The position numbers and the translations under genes were made by a program. Source: Planctomycetota bacterium (GTDB lineage Bacteria; Planctomycetota; Phycisphaerae; UBA1845; UTPLA1). Taken from it: 11,102 nucleotides of DNA. The stretch is from NCBI GenBank assembly GCA_027295245.1, contig JAPULF010000179.1, forward strand, positions 1-11,102, in the 5' to 3' direction. The notes beneath the pieces are model-generated. The model ran no database searches. It was not told where the DNA came from and saw only the letters and a program-made list of their open reading frames with translations. This document shows, piece by piece, positions 1 through 6,336 of the stretch; the stretch's first letter is position 1, and each line of letters starts with the position of its first letter.

Positions 1-2
1 TT

Positions 3-290
3 GCAGCCGTTTGGCTCCGAATTCGAACGGGTCGCAATTTGCTCTCTGCGTCCATTCAAGTGGCGGCCTACGCGGCGGGGTATGTTGTCCTGATCGCAGT
101 GGTGCTGTCTTCCTGTCTCTGCACTGCCATTACGCTTGAAAGGGAATTCCATGAATGGGAGCGCGTGATCAGAATCGACGATGAAATCCTGATGTTCCTG
201 GCCGTCGCGACTCCGGTGGCGATGTGCCTGTTCCTCTATCTCGTTCAGGTCGTTCGGGGATCCGCCGCGGCGCGCTACGCCAATCGCTGA
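3..290 (+). CDS. Truncated membrane protein of unknown function (3' end only)
   Basis: I do not recognise this gene. The reading frame is open from the left edge to a TGA at 288-290, so the true start probably lies outside the window. The first possible internal start is a TTG at 39, which would give 83 residues with no clear ribosome binding site. Two hydrophobic stretches are visible when counted from that TTG: about residues 8-30 (rich in A, V, L with a Cys pair) and about residues 50-70. They are separated by a charged segment (EREFHEWERVIRIDDE). The tail is basic (RYANR). This fits the C-terminal part of an integral membrane protein with a short charged loop between its last two helices. 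It runs convergently towards the sugar-nucleotide gene, with about 35 bases between the two stops and no clear terminator. The frame is probably real because of the membrane pattern, but a short chance frame cannot be excluded. Confidence 0.5.
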   Translation, partial: AAVWLRIRTGRNLLSASIQVAAYAAGYVVLIAVVLSSCLCTAITLEREFHEWERVIRIDDEILMFLAVATPVAMCLFLYLVQVVRGSAAARYANR

Positions 291-325
291 TCGCATCGCG
301 GTTTCGGGATGTCCGCCACGACGTG

Positions 326-1261
326 TCAGGCCTGATCCGGCGAGCGGAAATACGCGATGGTCCGGGCCAGCCCGTCTCGCCAGGGAACCGTCGGGTTCCA
401 GCCGAGGATGTCTCGGGCGCGGGTGAGATCGGGCCTGCGGCGCTCGGGGTCGTCGACCGGACGATCGATACACACCAGCTCGCTCTTGCTGCCGGCCAAC
501 TCGATGACCGATCGGGCCGCCTCCATCACGGTGATCTCGGCGTCGTTCCCGATATTGATCGGGTCGTGGCAGTCGCTGTCGGCGGTGCGCAGAATGGCCT
601 CGACCAGGTCGGACACGAAGCAAAACGACCGGGTCTGAGAACCGTCACCGTGTACCGTGATCGGGTCGCCGGCTAGGGCTTGGTTGATGAACGTCGGTAG
701 GGCCCGCCCGTCGTCGGCCCGCATTCGAGGTCCGTAGGTATTGAAGATTCGAACGATGCGGGTCTGCACTCCGTGGGTTCGCCGATACGCGAACGTCAGG
801 GCCTCGCTGAAGCGTTTCCCCTCGTCGTACGGCGATCGCGGTCCGATCGGATTGACGTTTCCCCAGTAGGTTTCGGGCTGCGGGTGCTCCTTGGGATCGC
901 CGTAGCATTCGCTCGTCGAAGCGTGCAGGAAGAGGGCCGACTTCGCCAGGGCGAGATCGAGCAGGCTTTTTACGCCGACGCTGCAAGTTTGCATGATCTC
1001 GATTGCCTTGTCCCGGAAATCCACCGGCGAGGCCGGGCAGGCAAAGTCGAAGATTCGATTGACGGCGCCGTTGATTTCGAGCGGATCGTTGATGGATTGC
1101 CGGATGAAGCTGAATCTCGAGTCTCGCGCCAGGTCTTCCGCATTCTGCTGGCTGCCGGTCGTCATGCTGTCGACGCCGATCACATGGTGTCCGTCGTCCA
1201 GAAGACGCTTGCTCAAGTGATAGCCGATGAATCCGGCGGCGCCGGTAACGACGATTCTCAT
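326..1261 (-). CDS. uxs: UDP-glucuronate decarboxylase-family NAD-dependent sugar epimerase/dehydratase
   Basis: This 311-residue cytoplasmic enzyme belongs to the extended short-chain dehydrogenase family. Its closest recognisable relatives convert UDP-glucuronate to UDP-xylose for surface polysaccharide. Visible features are the NAD-binding TGAAGFIG at 6-13, the block FACPASPV at 73-80, STSE at 115-118 followed by YGDP, the run YWGNVNPIGPRSPYDEGKR at 132-150 with the YxxxK pair Tyr145/Lys149, RIFNTYGPRM at 171-180, and GDGSQTRSF at 205-213, whose Arg211 probably matches the family's catalytic Arg. I chose the ATG at 1261 because it begins MRIVVTGAAGFIG, the normal family start. An in-frame upstream start at 1312 would add 17 unrelated residues. 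No clear ribosome binding site precedes it. The segment at 81-104 diverges from the usual Uxs pattern, so a related activity such as another sugar-nucleotide epimerase or dehydratase is possible. It lies 72 bases downstream of fliN on the same strand. Confidence 0.85.
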   Translation of the reverse strand: MRIVVTGAAGFIGYHLSKRLLDDGHHVIGVDSMTTGSQQNAEDLARDSRFSFIRQSINDPLEINGAVNRIFDFACPASPVDFRDKAIEIMQTCSVGVKSLLDLALAKSALFLHASTSECYGDPKEHPQPETYWGNVNPIGPRSPYDEGKRFSEALTFAYRRTHGVQTRIVRIFNTYGPRMRADDGRALPTFINQALAGDPITVHGDGSQTRSFCFVSDLVEAILRTADSDCHDPINIGNDAEITVMEAARSVIELAGSKSELVCIDRPVDDPERRRPDLTRARDILGWNPTVPWRDGLARTIAYFRSPDQA

Positions 1262-1269
1262 GATGATTT

Positions 1270-1300
1270 CAAAAACGCCTGACGCAAGGTGCGGCGTCTC
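1270..1300 (-). terminator. Possible weak intrinsic terminator between fliN and the uxs-like gene
   Basis: Read on the minus strand, ACGCC pairs with GGCGT across a 13-base loop, and the 3' arm runs into TTTTT. G-T and A-T pairs extend the base of the stem. A competing stem, GACGC/GCGTC, uses overlapping bases. The T-tract ends only about 9 bases before the ATG at 1261. The loop is long and the competing fold weakens the case, so this is a low-confidence call. Confidence 0.25.
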
Positions 1301-1333
1301 AACGGCCGGCATCCCATTCGCGCGATACCGCGC

Positions 1334-1783
1334 TTACGATCCGCCGAGCGATTCGATGCGCTTCCGAACGTCGCCGACGAAGCTGATCCGAATGCCAAAG
1401 TGCTCGCCAACCTTGACCGCTTCTCCCGATCCGATTTGACAGTTGTTGACCAAAAGATCCAACTCTGAGTTCACATTTCGCTCGAACTCGATAATCGAGC
1501 CCGGCGCCAGTTTCAGCACTTCGGAAAGCGGCATGAAGCGTGCCGCCAGCCGAACGACAACCGGCACCCGCAGGCGCAGTATACGCTCGATTCCGCCGGT
1601 CGGCATGCTCACGGTGTCCGCCCCGCCGCCGCCGGTCGGCACGCTCGCGGTTTCTGCCCGGCTGCCGCCGGTTGCGTCAGACTGCGAGGGTGCTCCCAGC
1701 AGACTATCGGCGCGGTCGGCCAGCTCATCGACCGCCGTTTGGGCGCTTTCGAGGACGGCGTCGATGTCGGTCTGATCGAGCAT
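1334..1783 (-). CDS. fliN: Flagellar motor switch protein FliN (SPOA domain) with FliM-like N-terminal motif
   Basis: This 149-residue protein has a C-terminal SPOA (FliN/FliM C-terminal) domain at about 68-137. The characteristic pattern runs from LRVPVVVRLA at 71-80 through MPLSEVLKLAPGSIIEF at 84-100, then LDLLVNN and GEAVKVGEHFGIRIS at 120-134. FliN forms the lower C-ring of the flagellar switch with FliM and FliG, on the cytoplasmic face. The N-terminus, MLDQTDIDAVLES, resembles the LSQxEIDALL segment by which FliM, and some FliN/FliY proteins, bind phosphorylated CheY. Between the two parts is a Gly/Pro/Ser/Thr-rich linker that contains a duplicated 12-residue unit (44-55 and 56-67). 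The start is ATG at 1783 with only a weak upstream AGGA-like site. No other motility gene is in the window; the neighbours are fabF upstream (135-base gap) and a sugar-nucleotide gene downstream. A type III secretion SctQ-like role is a less likely alternative given the CheY-type motif. Confidence 0.88.
   Translation of the reverse strand: MLDQTDIDAVLESAQTAVDELADRADSLLGAPSQSDATGGSRAETASVPTGGGGADTVSMPTGGIERILRLRVPVVVRLAARFMPLSEVLKLAPGSIIEFERNVNSELDLLVNNCQIGSGEAVKVGEHFGIRISFVGDVRKRIESLGGS
1593..1664 (-). repeat. Two-copy 36-bp tandem repeat in the fliN linker
   Basis: Bases 1593-1628 and 1629-1664 match at 30 of 36 positions, and both begin CCGCCGGTCGGCA on the plus strand. The unit is a multiple of three, so it encodes related 12-residue units in FliN (ETASVPTGGGGA and DTVSMPTGGIER). 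A third, much weaker copy (1665-1700) shares the first eight bases, CCGCCGGT, at the same 36-base phase. Confidence 0.75.
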
Positions 1784-1918
1784 TGGCTGCAGCGAGTCCT
1801 GAGAAGGCGTAATCCGAGCCGGCGCCTCTTTGGGGGGCGCGGAACCACCTCGACTCTATCGACGAACCGATGGGTTTCCTTGAAAGTGCGGCCCGGGACA
1901 CGATTTAGAGGCCGTCGG

Positions 1919-3160
1919 CTACGCCACCTTGCCGACGATGATGGACGCATTGTGACCGCCGAACCCGAACGAATTGCTGATTGCAGTTTTGATGCGCCGA
2001 TCACGCGGAGTGAGTGGCGTGTAGTTGAGGTCGCAACCTTCTCCGGGGTTTTCGAGATTCAGCGTGGGGGGGACGACACCGAAGCGGAGGGCCTGAATGG
2101 TGGCGATCAACTCGACTCCACCGCTCGCCCCGAGAAGGTGGCCGATCGCACTTTTTGTGCTGCTGACGCTGACTTTGTCGGCATGAGCCTGGAATACGGT
2201 GCGGATGGCCACCGACTCGGCCACGTCGCCGAGCGGGGTGCCGGTTCCGTGGGCGTTGATGTAGTCGATCCGGTCCGGGGACATCCGCGCGTTTTGCAGC
2301 GCCAGCGTCATGGCCCTCGCGCCGCCCTGGCCGTGCTCCAGGGGCTGCGTGATATGGTAGGCGTCGCCGCTCATGCCGAATCCGAGGACCTCGGCATAGA
2401 TTTGCGCCCCGCGTTTTCTGGCGTATTCGTATTCCTCGAACACGAACATGCCGGCGCCCTCGCCGAGCACGAATCCGTCCCGGTCGCGATCGAAGGGTCT
2501 GGACGCAGACGTGGGATCGTCATTCCGTTGAGAAAGCGCCTTCATGGTCGCAAATGACGCAAGGCCGATTGGGGTCAGGGCCGCCTCCGAGCCGCCCGTG
2601 ATCATCACGTCCGCCAAGTTCGAGCGAATGGTGGACAGTGCGTCGCCCATGGCGTGGGTCGCCGATGCACAGGCCGTCGCTACGGCCGTGTTGGGACCCT
2701 GGGCTTGGACCAGAATGGAGATGTTGCCACTGGCGGCATTGACCATCAGTTTCGGAATGGTGAAGGCCGAAACGCGATCGGGGCCCTTATTCATGAGGCG
2801 GGTGTGTTGATCCTCGAGTTCCTGGAGGCCGCCGATGCCCGATCCGGTGATCACGCCGAATCGCGTGGGATCGCCGGCGCCGGGCTCCAGCCCGCTGTTC
2901 TTGAATGCGTCGAGCGCGGCGCAGATCGCAAACTGGGCAAACCGGTCCACGCGTTGTCGCGAACGCCGATCGAGGTGCGTTCCGGGATCGAAATCATAAC
3001 ATTCGCCGCCGAACCGCACCGAAAAAGCGGACACGTCAAAGCGCTTAACGGGCCGGATGCCGCTTTCTCCGGCGAGATACTTCTCCCAGAAAACGTCAAC
3101 CGCATGTCCAAGCGGACTGACGAGGCCCATGCCCGTAACTACGACGCGCCGTTGAGACAT
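1919..3160 (-). CDS. fabF: Beta-ketoacyl-ACP synthase II
   Basis: FabF condenses malonyl-ACP with a growing acyl-ACP, releasing CO2, and so elongates fatty acids in the cytoplasm. The protein has 413 residues, the usual family length. The thiolase-fold catalytic set is complete: nucleophile Cys164 in TACASA, His304 in NAHGTGTPLGD, Lys336 in STKSAIGH and His341. These positions lie within one residue of the E. coli FabF numbering (163, 303, 340). The N-terminal RRVVVTGMGLVSPLG and C-terminal NSFGFGGHNA blocks are also typical. The start is ATG at 3160, preceded by AAGGA at 3165-3169. It is the last fab gene of the operon, 62 bases after acpP, and a terminator-like hairpin lies in that gap. FabB is the alternative family member, but the length, the gene order and the neighbouring acpP favour FabF. 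Confidence 0.97.
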   Translation of the reverse strand: MSQRRVVVTGMGLVSPLGHAVDVFWEKYLAGESGIRPVKRFDVSAFSVRFGGECYDFDPGTHLDRRSRQRVDRFAQFAICAALDAFKNSGLEPGAGDPTRFGVITGSGIGGLQELEDQHTRLMNKGPDRVSAFTIPKLMVNAASGNISILVQAQGPNTAVATACASATHAMGDALSTIRSNLADVMITGGSEAALTPIGLASFATMKALSQRNDDPTSASRPFDRDRDGFVLGEGAGMFVFEEYEYARKRGAQIYAEVLGFGMSGDAYHITQPLEHGQGGARAMTLALQNARMSPDRIDYINAHGTGTPLGDVAESVAIRTVFQAHADKVSVSSTKSAIGHLLGASGGVELIATIQALRFGVVPPTLNLENPGEGCDLNYTPLTPRDRRIKTAISNSFGFGGHNASIIVGKVA

Positions 3161-3180
3161 CCGATCCTTGCCTTCTCCGG

Positions 3181-3207
3181 TAAAAACGCGGTCCGAACGG
3201 ACTCGCC
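3181..3207 (-). terminator. Intrinsic terminator or attenuator between acpP and fabF
   Basis: On the minus strand the gap contains GCG-A-GTCC-GTTC-GGAC-CGC followed by G and TTTTT. This is a seven-base-pair GC-rich stem with one bulged A, a four-base loop and a U-tract, which is the layout of a Rho-independent terminator. It sits after the acpP stop and just ahead of the fabF ribosome binding site. Partial termination here would leave acpP transcripts in excess of acpP-fabF read-through, as expected for the very abundant acyl carrier protein. The stem is short, so I expect leaky rather than complete termination. Confidence 0.5.
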
Positions 3208-3222
3208 CTGAATTGAAGGCCG

Positions 3223-3474
3223 CTAGCCCTTGGACTTACTGATGTAGTCGACGGCCTGGCCCACGGTCTGGATTTTCTCGGCTTCCTCGTCCGGAATGCT
3301 CAACTCGAAGGCATCCTCGAACTTCATCACCAATTCGACGGTGTCGAGCGAGTCCGCGTTTAAATCATGCACGAACGAGGTTTCCAACGTGATTTCCGAC
3401 GTATTGTCTTGTCCCATTTGTTCACTGACGATTTTGATAACCTTGTCTTTTATCTCATCCGTTGTCAAAGTCAT
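3223..3474 (-). CDS. acpP: Acyl carrier protein
   Basis: This 83-residue acidic protein carries fatty-acyl intermediates on a 4'-phosphopantetheine arm and is the shared substrate of FabD, FabH, FabF, FabG and PlsX. The attachment serine is Ser42 in the signature [12 protein letters not shown]. The following helix [17 protein letters not shown] and the final VGQAVDYI match the usual four-helix ACP. I chose the ATG at 3474 because a strong GGGAGG ribosome binding site lies at 3479-3484 and the product then starts [12 protein letters not shown] at 3486 would add four residues encoded by the ribosome binding site itself. It lies 73 bases after fabG and 62 bases before fabF, both wider gaps than elsewhere in the operon, and both carry hairpins. 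This suggests that acpP expression is set separately from its neighbours. Confidence 0.97.
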   Translation of the reverse strand: MTLTTDEIKDKVIKIVSEQMGQDNTSEITLETSFVHDLNADSLDTVELVMKFEDAFELSIPDEEAEKIQTVGQAVDYISKSKG

Positions 3475-3486
3475 CCTACCTCCCAA

Positions 3487-3540
3487 CCGGTCAACGACCT
3501 GGCGCGTGAGTGCCGCACTGTTCCTGGGCGACCGCCGCCC
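3487..3540 (-). other. Two short hairpins in the fabG-acpP leader
   Basis: On the minus strand, GGGCG-GCGGT-CGCCC (3526-3540) forms a five-base-pair stem. CC-A-GGTC-GTT-GACC-GG (3487-3502) forms a six-base-pair stem with one bulged A and ends right before the acpP ribosome binding site. Neither is followed by a T-tract, so they are not terminators. They could be mRNA-end stabilisers or processing sites that raise acpP message, or chance structure in GC-rich DNA. Confidence 0.3.
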
Positions 3541-3547
3541 GGTCTCA

Positions 3548-4306
3548 TTACATGTGCAGACCGCCGTCTACGACCAACACCTGGCCGTTTATATATGCCG
3601 CAGCGGGCGAAGCCAGAAATGCCACGGTCGCGGCCACTTCCTCGGGTTCGCCGAATCGCTGCACCGGAATCAGCGGCAGCACCTGTTCCTTGATCTTGTC
3701 CGACAAAACGTTCGTCATGTCCGTCTTGATGAATCCGGGGGCGACCGCGTTGCACGTGATACCGCGACGGGCAACCTCCTTCGCGACGGACTTCGTGAAT
3801 CCGATCACGCCCGCCTTGCTGGCGGCGTAGTTCGCCTGACCCGTATTCCCCATCATGCCGGATATACTGGTGATATTGATGAATCTGCCCCACCGGGCGC
3901 GAATCATGTGCTTGCCCGCCGCGCGTGTCATGAGGAAGACGGCCCGAAGATTCGTGTTCAACACATCGTCGAACTCTTCATCGGTCATTGTCATGACCAG
4001 ACCGTCGCGCGTGATGCCGGCGTTGTTGACCAGAATGTCGAGGCGACCCAGATCAGTCGCCACGTCGTCCACCCAGGTTTCGACCTTTTCGGTCGCCGTG
4101 ACGTCCAGTGTGCGGGAGATGATCTTGCCGGGCAGGCGTCGATCGGCCGCCTCGGAGGCCAAAGAGGCCAACCGCTCGGCGTTTCGGGCGCAAGCCACCA
4201 CGTTCGCCCCGCGCGACGCCAAGGCAAGACTCACCGCACGCCCGATGCCGCGCGACCCGCCGGTGACGATCGCCACCCGGTCCAATAGATCCCTGATTCC
4301 ATCCAT
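3548..4306 (-). CDS. fabG: 3-oxoacyl-ACP reductase
   Basis: FabG uses NADPH to reduce 3-oxoacyl-ACP to 3-hydroxyacyl-ACP, the first reduction of each elongation cycle. The product from the ATG at 4306 has 252 residues. It is a classical short-chain dehydrogenase: TGGSRGIG cofactor loop at 15-22, NNAG at 94-97, and catalytic Ser147, Tyr160 and Lys164 in the pattern [21 protein letters not shown]. The [12 protein letters not shown] stretch and C-terminal [11 protein letters not shown] are typical of FabG, not of other SDR enzymes. A TTG at 4315 would add three residues, and neither start has an ideal ribosome binding site: GTGGA lies close before the TTG, and about 14 bases before the ATG. It follows fabD by about 19 bases and precedes acpP, as in many bacteria. 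Confidence 0.96.
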   Translation of the reverse strand: MDGIRDLLDRVAIVTGGSRGIGRAVSLALASRGANVVACARNAERLASLASEAADRRLPGKIISRTLDVTATEKVETWVDDVATDLGRLDILVNNAGITRDGLVMTMTDEEFDDVLNTNLRAVFLMTRAAGKHMIRARWGRFINITSISGMMGNTGQANYAASKAGVIGFTKSVAKEVARRGITCNAVAPGFIKTDMTNVLSDKIKEQVLPLIPVQRFGEPEEVAATVAFLASPAAAYINGQVLVVDGGLHM

Positions 4307-4325
4307 GCCAGTCAAAATTCCACGC

Positions 4326-5294
4326 TCAATGCGACGGGTCGTGAGTTACCCCGACCGAAGCCGCAGTCGATTCCTTTTCGATACCCGTGGCGGTCGAGAT
4401 GTTTTTCATCTCCACCGATCGATCAATCTTCCGCATCAGGCCGCTCAACACCCGGCCCGGCCCGAGTTCAAAAAAGCGATTGAATCCGTCGGAAATCAAC
4501 CGCTCCATGCTTGCCTGCCAGCGAACCGGCTTGATGACCTGCTCGCGAAGCAGCGCTCGAACGCCATCGGCGTCGCCATGATAGTCAGCCGAGACGTTCG
4601 ACACCACCGGAATTCGCCCAGGCGTGAATTGTGCTCGTGCCAGGCTGCCCGTCAAGCCGTCGGCCGCCGAACCCATCAGGGCGGAATGGAACGCCCCGGC
4701 CACCGATAGTGCGACCGATCGTCCCCCTTGACTCTCGACGGCCTGCCGCAGGCGTTCACAAGCGGCCTGGGAGCCGGATACAACGATTTGGCCAGGACAA
4801 TTAAAGTTCGCCGGCGCAAGGACTTCCCCACCTGCGGCCTCTCGGCACAGCTCGTTCATTGTGGGCTCGTCGAGACCCATGACGGACACCATGCCGCTCG
4901 GAACCGCGTCCGAGGCCTCCTGCATCAACCGGCCTCTTTCGGCCACCAGCCGCAAGCAGGACTCAAAATCCAGCATGCCCGCGATATGCAGCGCGGTGTA
5001 TTCGCCGAGGCTCAGCCCGGCCACGACCCCAGGGGCCCATGCCGCGGCGACGCCCTCCGATTCCAGGGCGCTCCAAATCGCCACCGAGGTAACAAAAATT
5101 GCGGGTTGCGAAGTCGAGGTGCGATTCAACTGCTCGGCCGGACCTTCGAAGCACAGGCGTCCCAAGTCCATGCCGAGGATTTCATCCGCCCGGGCGTAGA
5201 CCTGCCGCGCACTGTCGTAGGTCTCCGCGACATCGCGACCCATGCCGACGACCTGCGCGCCCTGACCGGGGCAAAGAATGACCGTCTTATCCAA
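4326..5294 (-). CDS. fabD: Malonyl-CoA:ACP transacylase
   Basis: FabD moves malonyl groups from malonyl-CoA to ACP, giving the extender unit for FabH and FabF. The protein has 322 residues from the TTG at 5294. Active-site features are PGQGAQ with Gln11, the nucleophile Ser95 in GLSLGEY, Arg120 in ERGRLMQ and His203 in [10 protein letters not shown] chose this TTG because AGGGAAG lies five bases upstream (5300-5306). It gives [14 protein letters not shown], which places Gln11 as in E. coli FabD. An in-frame TTG at 5315 would add seven residues and also has a GGCGGA-like site upstream, so the start is not settled. The last roughly 20 residues form a Ser/Thr-rich tail beyond the usual family end. 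It is separated from fabH by 49 bases and from fabG by about 19, consistent with one operon. Confidence 0.95.
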   Translation of the reverse strand: MDKTVILCPGQGAQVVGMGRDVAETYDSARQVYARADEILGMDLGRLCFEGPAEQLNRTSTSQPAIFVTSVAIWSALESEGVAAAWAPGVVAGLSLGEYTALHIAGMLDFESCLRLVAERGRLMQEASDAVPSGMVSVMGLDEPTMNELCREAAGGEVLAPANFNCPGQIVVSGSQAACERLRQAVESQGGRSVALSVAGAFHSALMGSAADGLTGSLARAQFTPGRIPVVSNVSADYHGDADGVRALLREQVIKPVRWQASMERLISDGFNRFFELGPGRVLSGLMRKIDRSVEMKNISTATGIEKESTAASVGVTHDPSH

Positions 5295-5299
5295 TGAGA

Positions 5300-5306
5300 C
5301 TTCCCT
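5300..5306 (-). promoter_or_regulatory. Ribosome binding site supporting the TTG start of fabD
   Basis: AGGGAAG on the minus strand lies five bases before the TTG at 5294-5292. No ATG begins the gene, so this site, together with alignment to the usual FabD N-terminus, decides the start. Confidence 0.55.
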
Positions 5307-5343
5307 ACTCTTCAATCCATCGTTCCGCCTTCGAGGCGAATCC

Positions 5344-6336
5344 CTACATCCGAATCAGAGCGGACGCCCAAGTCCACCCGGCCCCGAACGCAACCATCAA
5401 CACGATGTCACCCGCCGTCAATCGACCGGTCTTTCGGCACTCGTCCAGTCCCATCGCAATGGACGCCGCCGACGTGTTCCCGCAATTCTGTATATTCGTG
5501 AACATCTTCTCTTTCGGCAGACCCAATTTTTCGCGGGCCGAGTCGATGATTCGAAGATTCGACTGGTGGGGAATTACGACCGCCAGTTCCTCGGGACTCA
5601 CGCCGGCTTCCGCGAGCGTCCGCTCGATCACCTCGATGTTCTTCTTGACTGCGACCTTGTACACCTCGCGGCCTTGCATCTTGATGTAATGAAGCCGCTC
5701 TCGCACGGTCATTTCCGACGTGGGCAGCCGTGATCCCCCGGCGGGCACCCACAGCATCGTCGAATTCGCACCGCTGGCGTGCATCTTGCTATGAATAATG
5801 CACGGGCCGGTTGGATCCTTGGAGGCCGAAAGAACCACGGCGCCGGCGCCGTCCCCGAACAGAATGCAACTGGAGCGGTCCTGATAGTCCGTGATACGCG
5901 ACATGGTTTCGGAACCGATGATCAGCACGTGCCGGTATTGTTCGTTCTGCAGGAACTGCGCGCCGAGCAGGAGGGCGTAGATATACCCGCTACACGCCGC
6001 ACTGATGTCGAACGAAGGGACGCTGTTGGCCCCGATTGAATCTTGAACAAAACAGGCCGTTGAAGGAAAGAAGCACTCCGGCGTGATCGTCGCGACGATG
6101 ATCATGTCGATTTCGGTCGGCTTCAAGCCGGCATCGGCGAGGGCGTTTCGGGACGCCTCTGCCGCCATGGTCGCGGTGGATTCGCCTTCCCCCGCAATGT
6201 GCCGCTGCGTGATTCCGGTGCGTTCTCTGATCCACTGGTCGGTTGTCGAGACCAAGGCCTCGAAGTCCTGGTTCGTAAGAATCTTCTCCGGAAGGAAGCG
6301 GCCGGTCCCCGAAATCTTGACGGGCATGCTATGCAT
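5344..6336 (-). CDS. fabH: Beta-ketoacyl-ACP synthase III
   Basis: FabH condenses an acyl-CoA primer, usually acetyl-CoA, with malonyl-ACP and so starts fatty-acid synthesis. The full frame has 330 residues. The catalytic triad is visible: Cys115 in ISAACSGY, His257 in IPHQSNLRI and Asn287 in NCGNTSAAS. The GDGAGAVVL and C-terminal FGAGWTWASALI blocks are also typical. Two ATG starts are possible. The one at 6336 overlaps the end of plsX by 8 bases and has GGAG about 10 bases upstream. The one at 6327 gives MPVKISGTG and places the Cys at 112, exactly as in E. coli FabH, but lacks a nearby ribosome binding site. The overlap with plsX indicates translational coupling. Primer preference (straight or branched) cannot be read from the sequence. 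Confidence 0.97.
   Translation of the reverse strand: MHSMPVKISGTGRFLPEKILTNQDFEALVSTTDQWIRERTGITQRHIAGEGESTATMAAEASRNALADAGLKPTEIDMIIVATITPECFFPSTACFVQDSIGANSVPSFDISAACSGYIYALLLGAQFLQNEQYRHVLIIGSETMSRITDYQDRSSCILFGDGAGAVVLSASKDPTGPCIIHSKMHASGANSTMLWVPAGGSRLPTSEMTVRERLHYIKMQGREVYKVAVKKNIEVIERTLAEAGVSPEELAVVIPHQSNLRIIDSAREKLGLPKEKMFTNIQNCGNTSAASIAMGLDECRKTGRLTAGDIVLMVAFGAGWTWASALIRM

Noticed and set aside
326..335. Perfect palindrome TCAGGCCTGA at the stop of the uxs-like gene
   Set aside because: It has no loop or T-tract, so it is not a terminator, and ten bases is too little to argue for a regulator site.
1821..1840. GCGCC/GGCGC hairpin in the fabF-fliN gap
   Set aside because: The stem is only five base pairs with no T-tract, and such pairs are common in GC-rich DNA. 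No flagellar sigma28 or sigma54 promoter match was found in the gap either.
1739..2557. Plus-strand open frame of 272 codons over fabF
   Set aside because: It is antisense to catalytic-motif-bearing fabF, and its composition is typical of a shadow frame.
3296..4288. Plus-strand open frame of 330 codons over fabG and acpP
   Set aside because: It spans parts of two certain genes on the other strand, has no recognisable motif and no ribosome binding site, and is a coding shadow.
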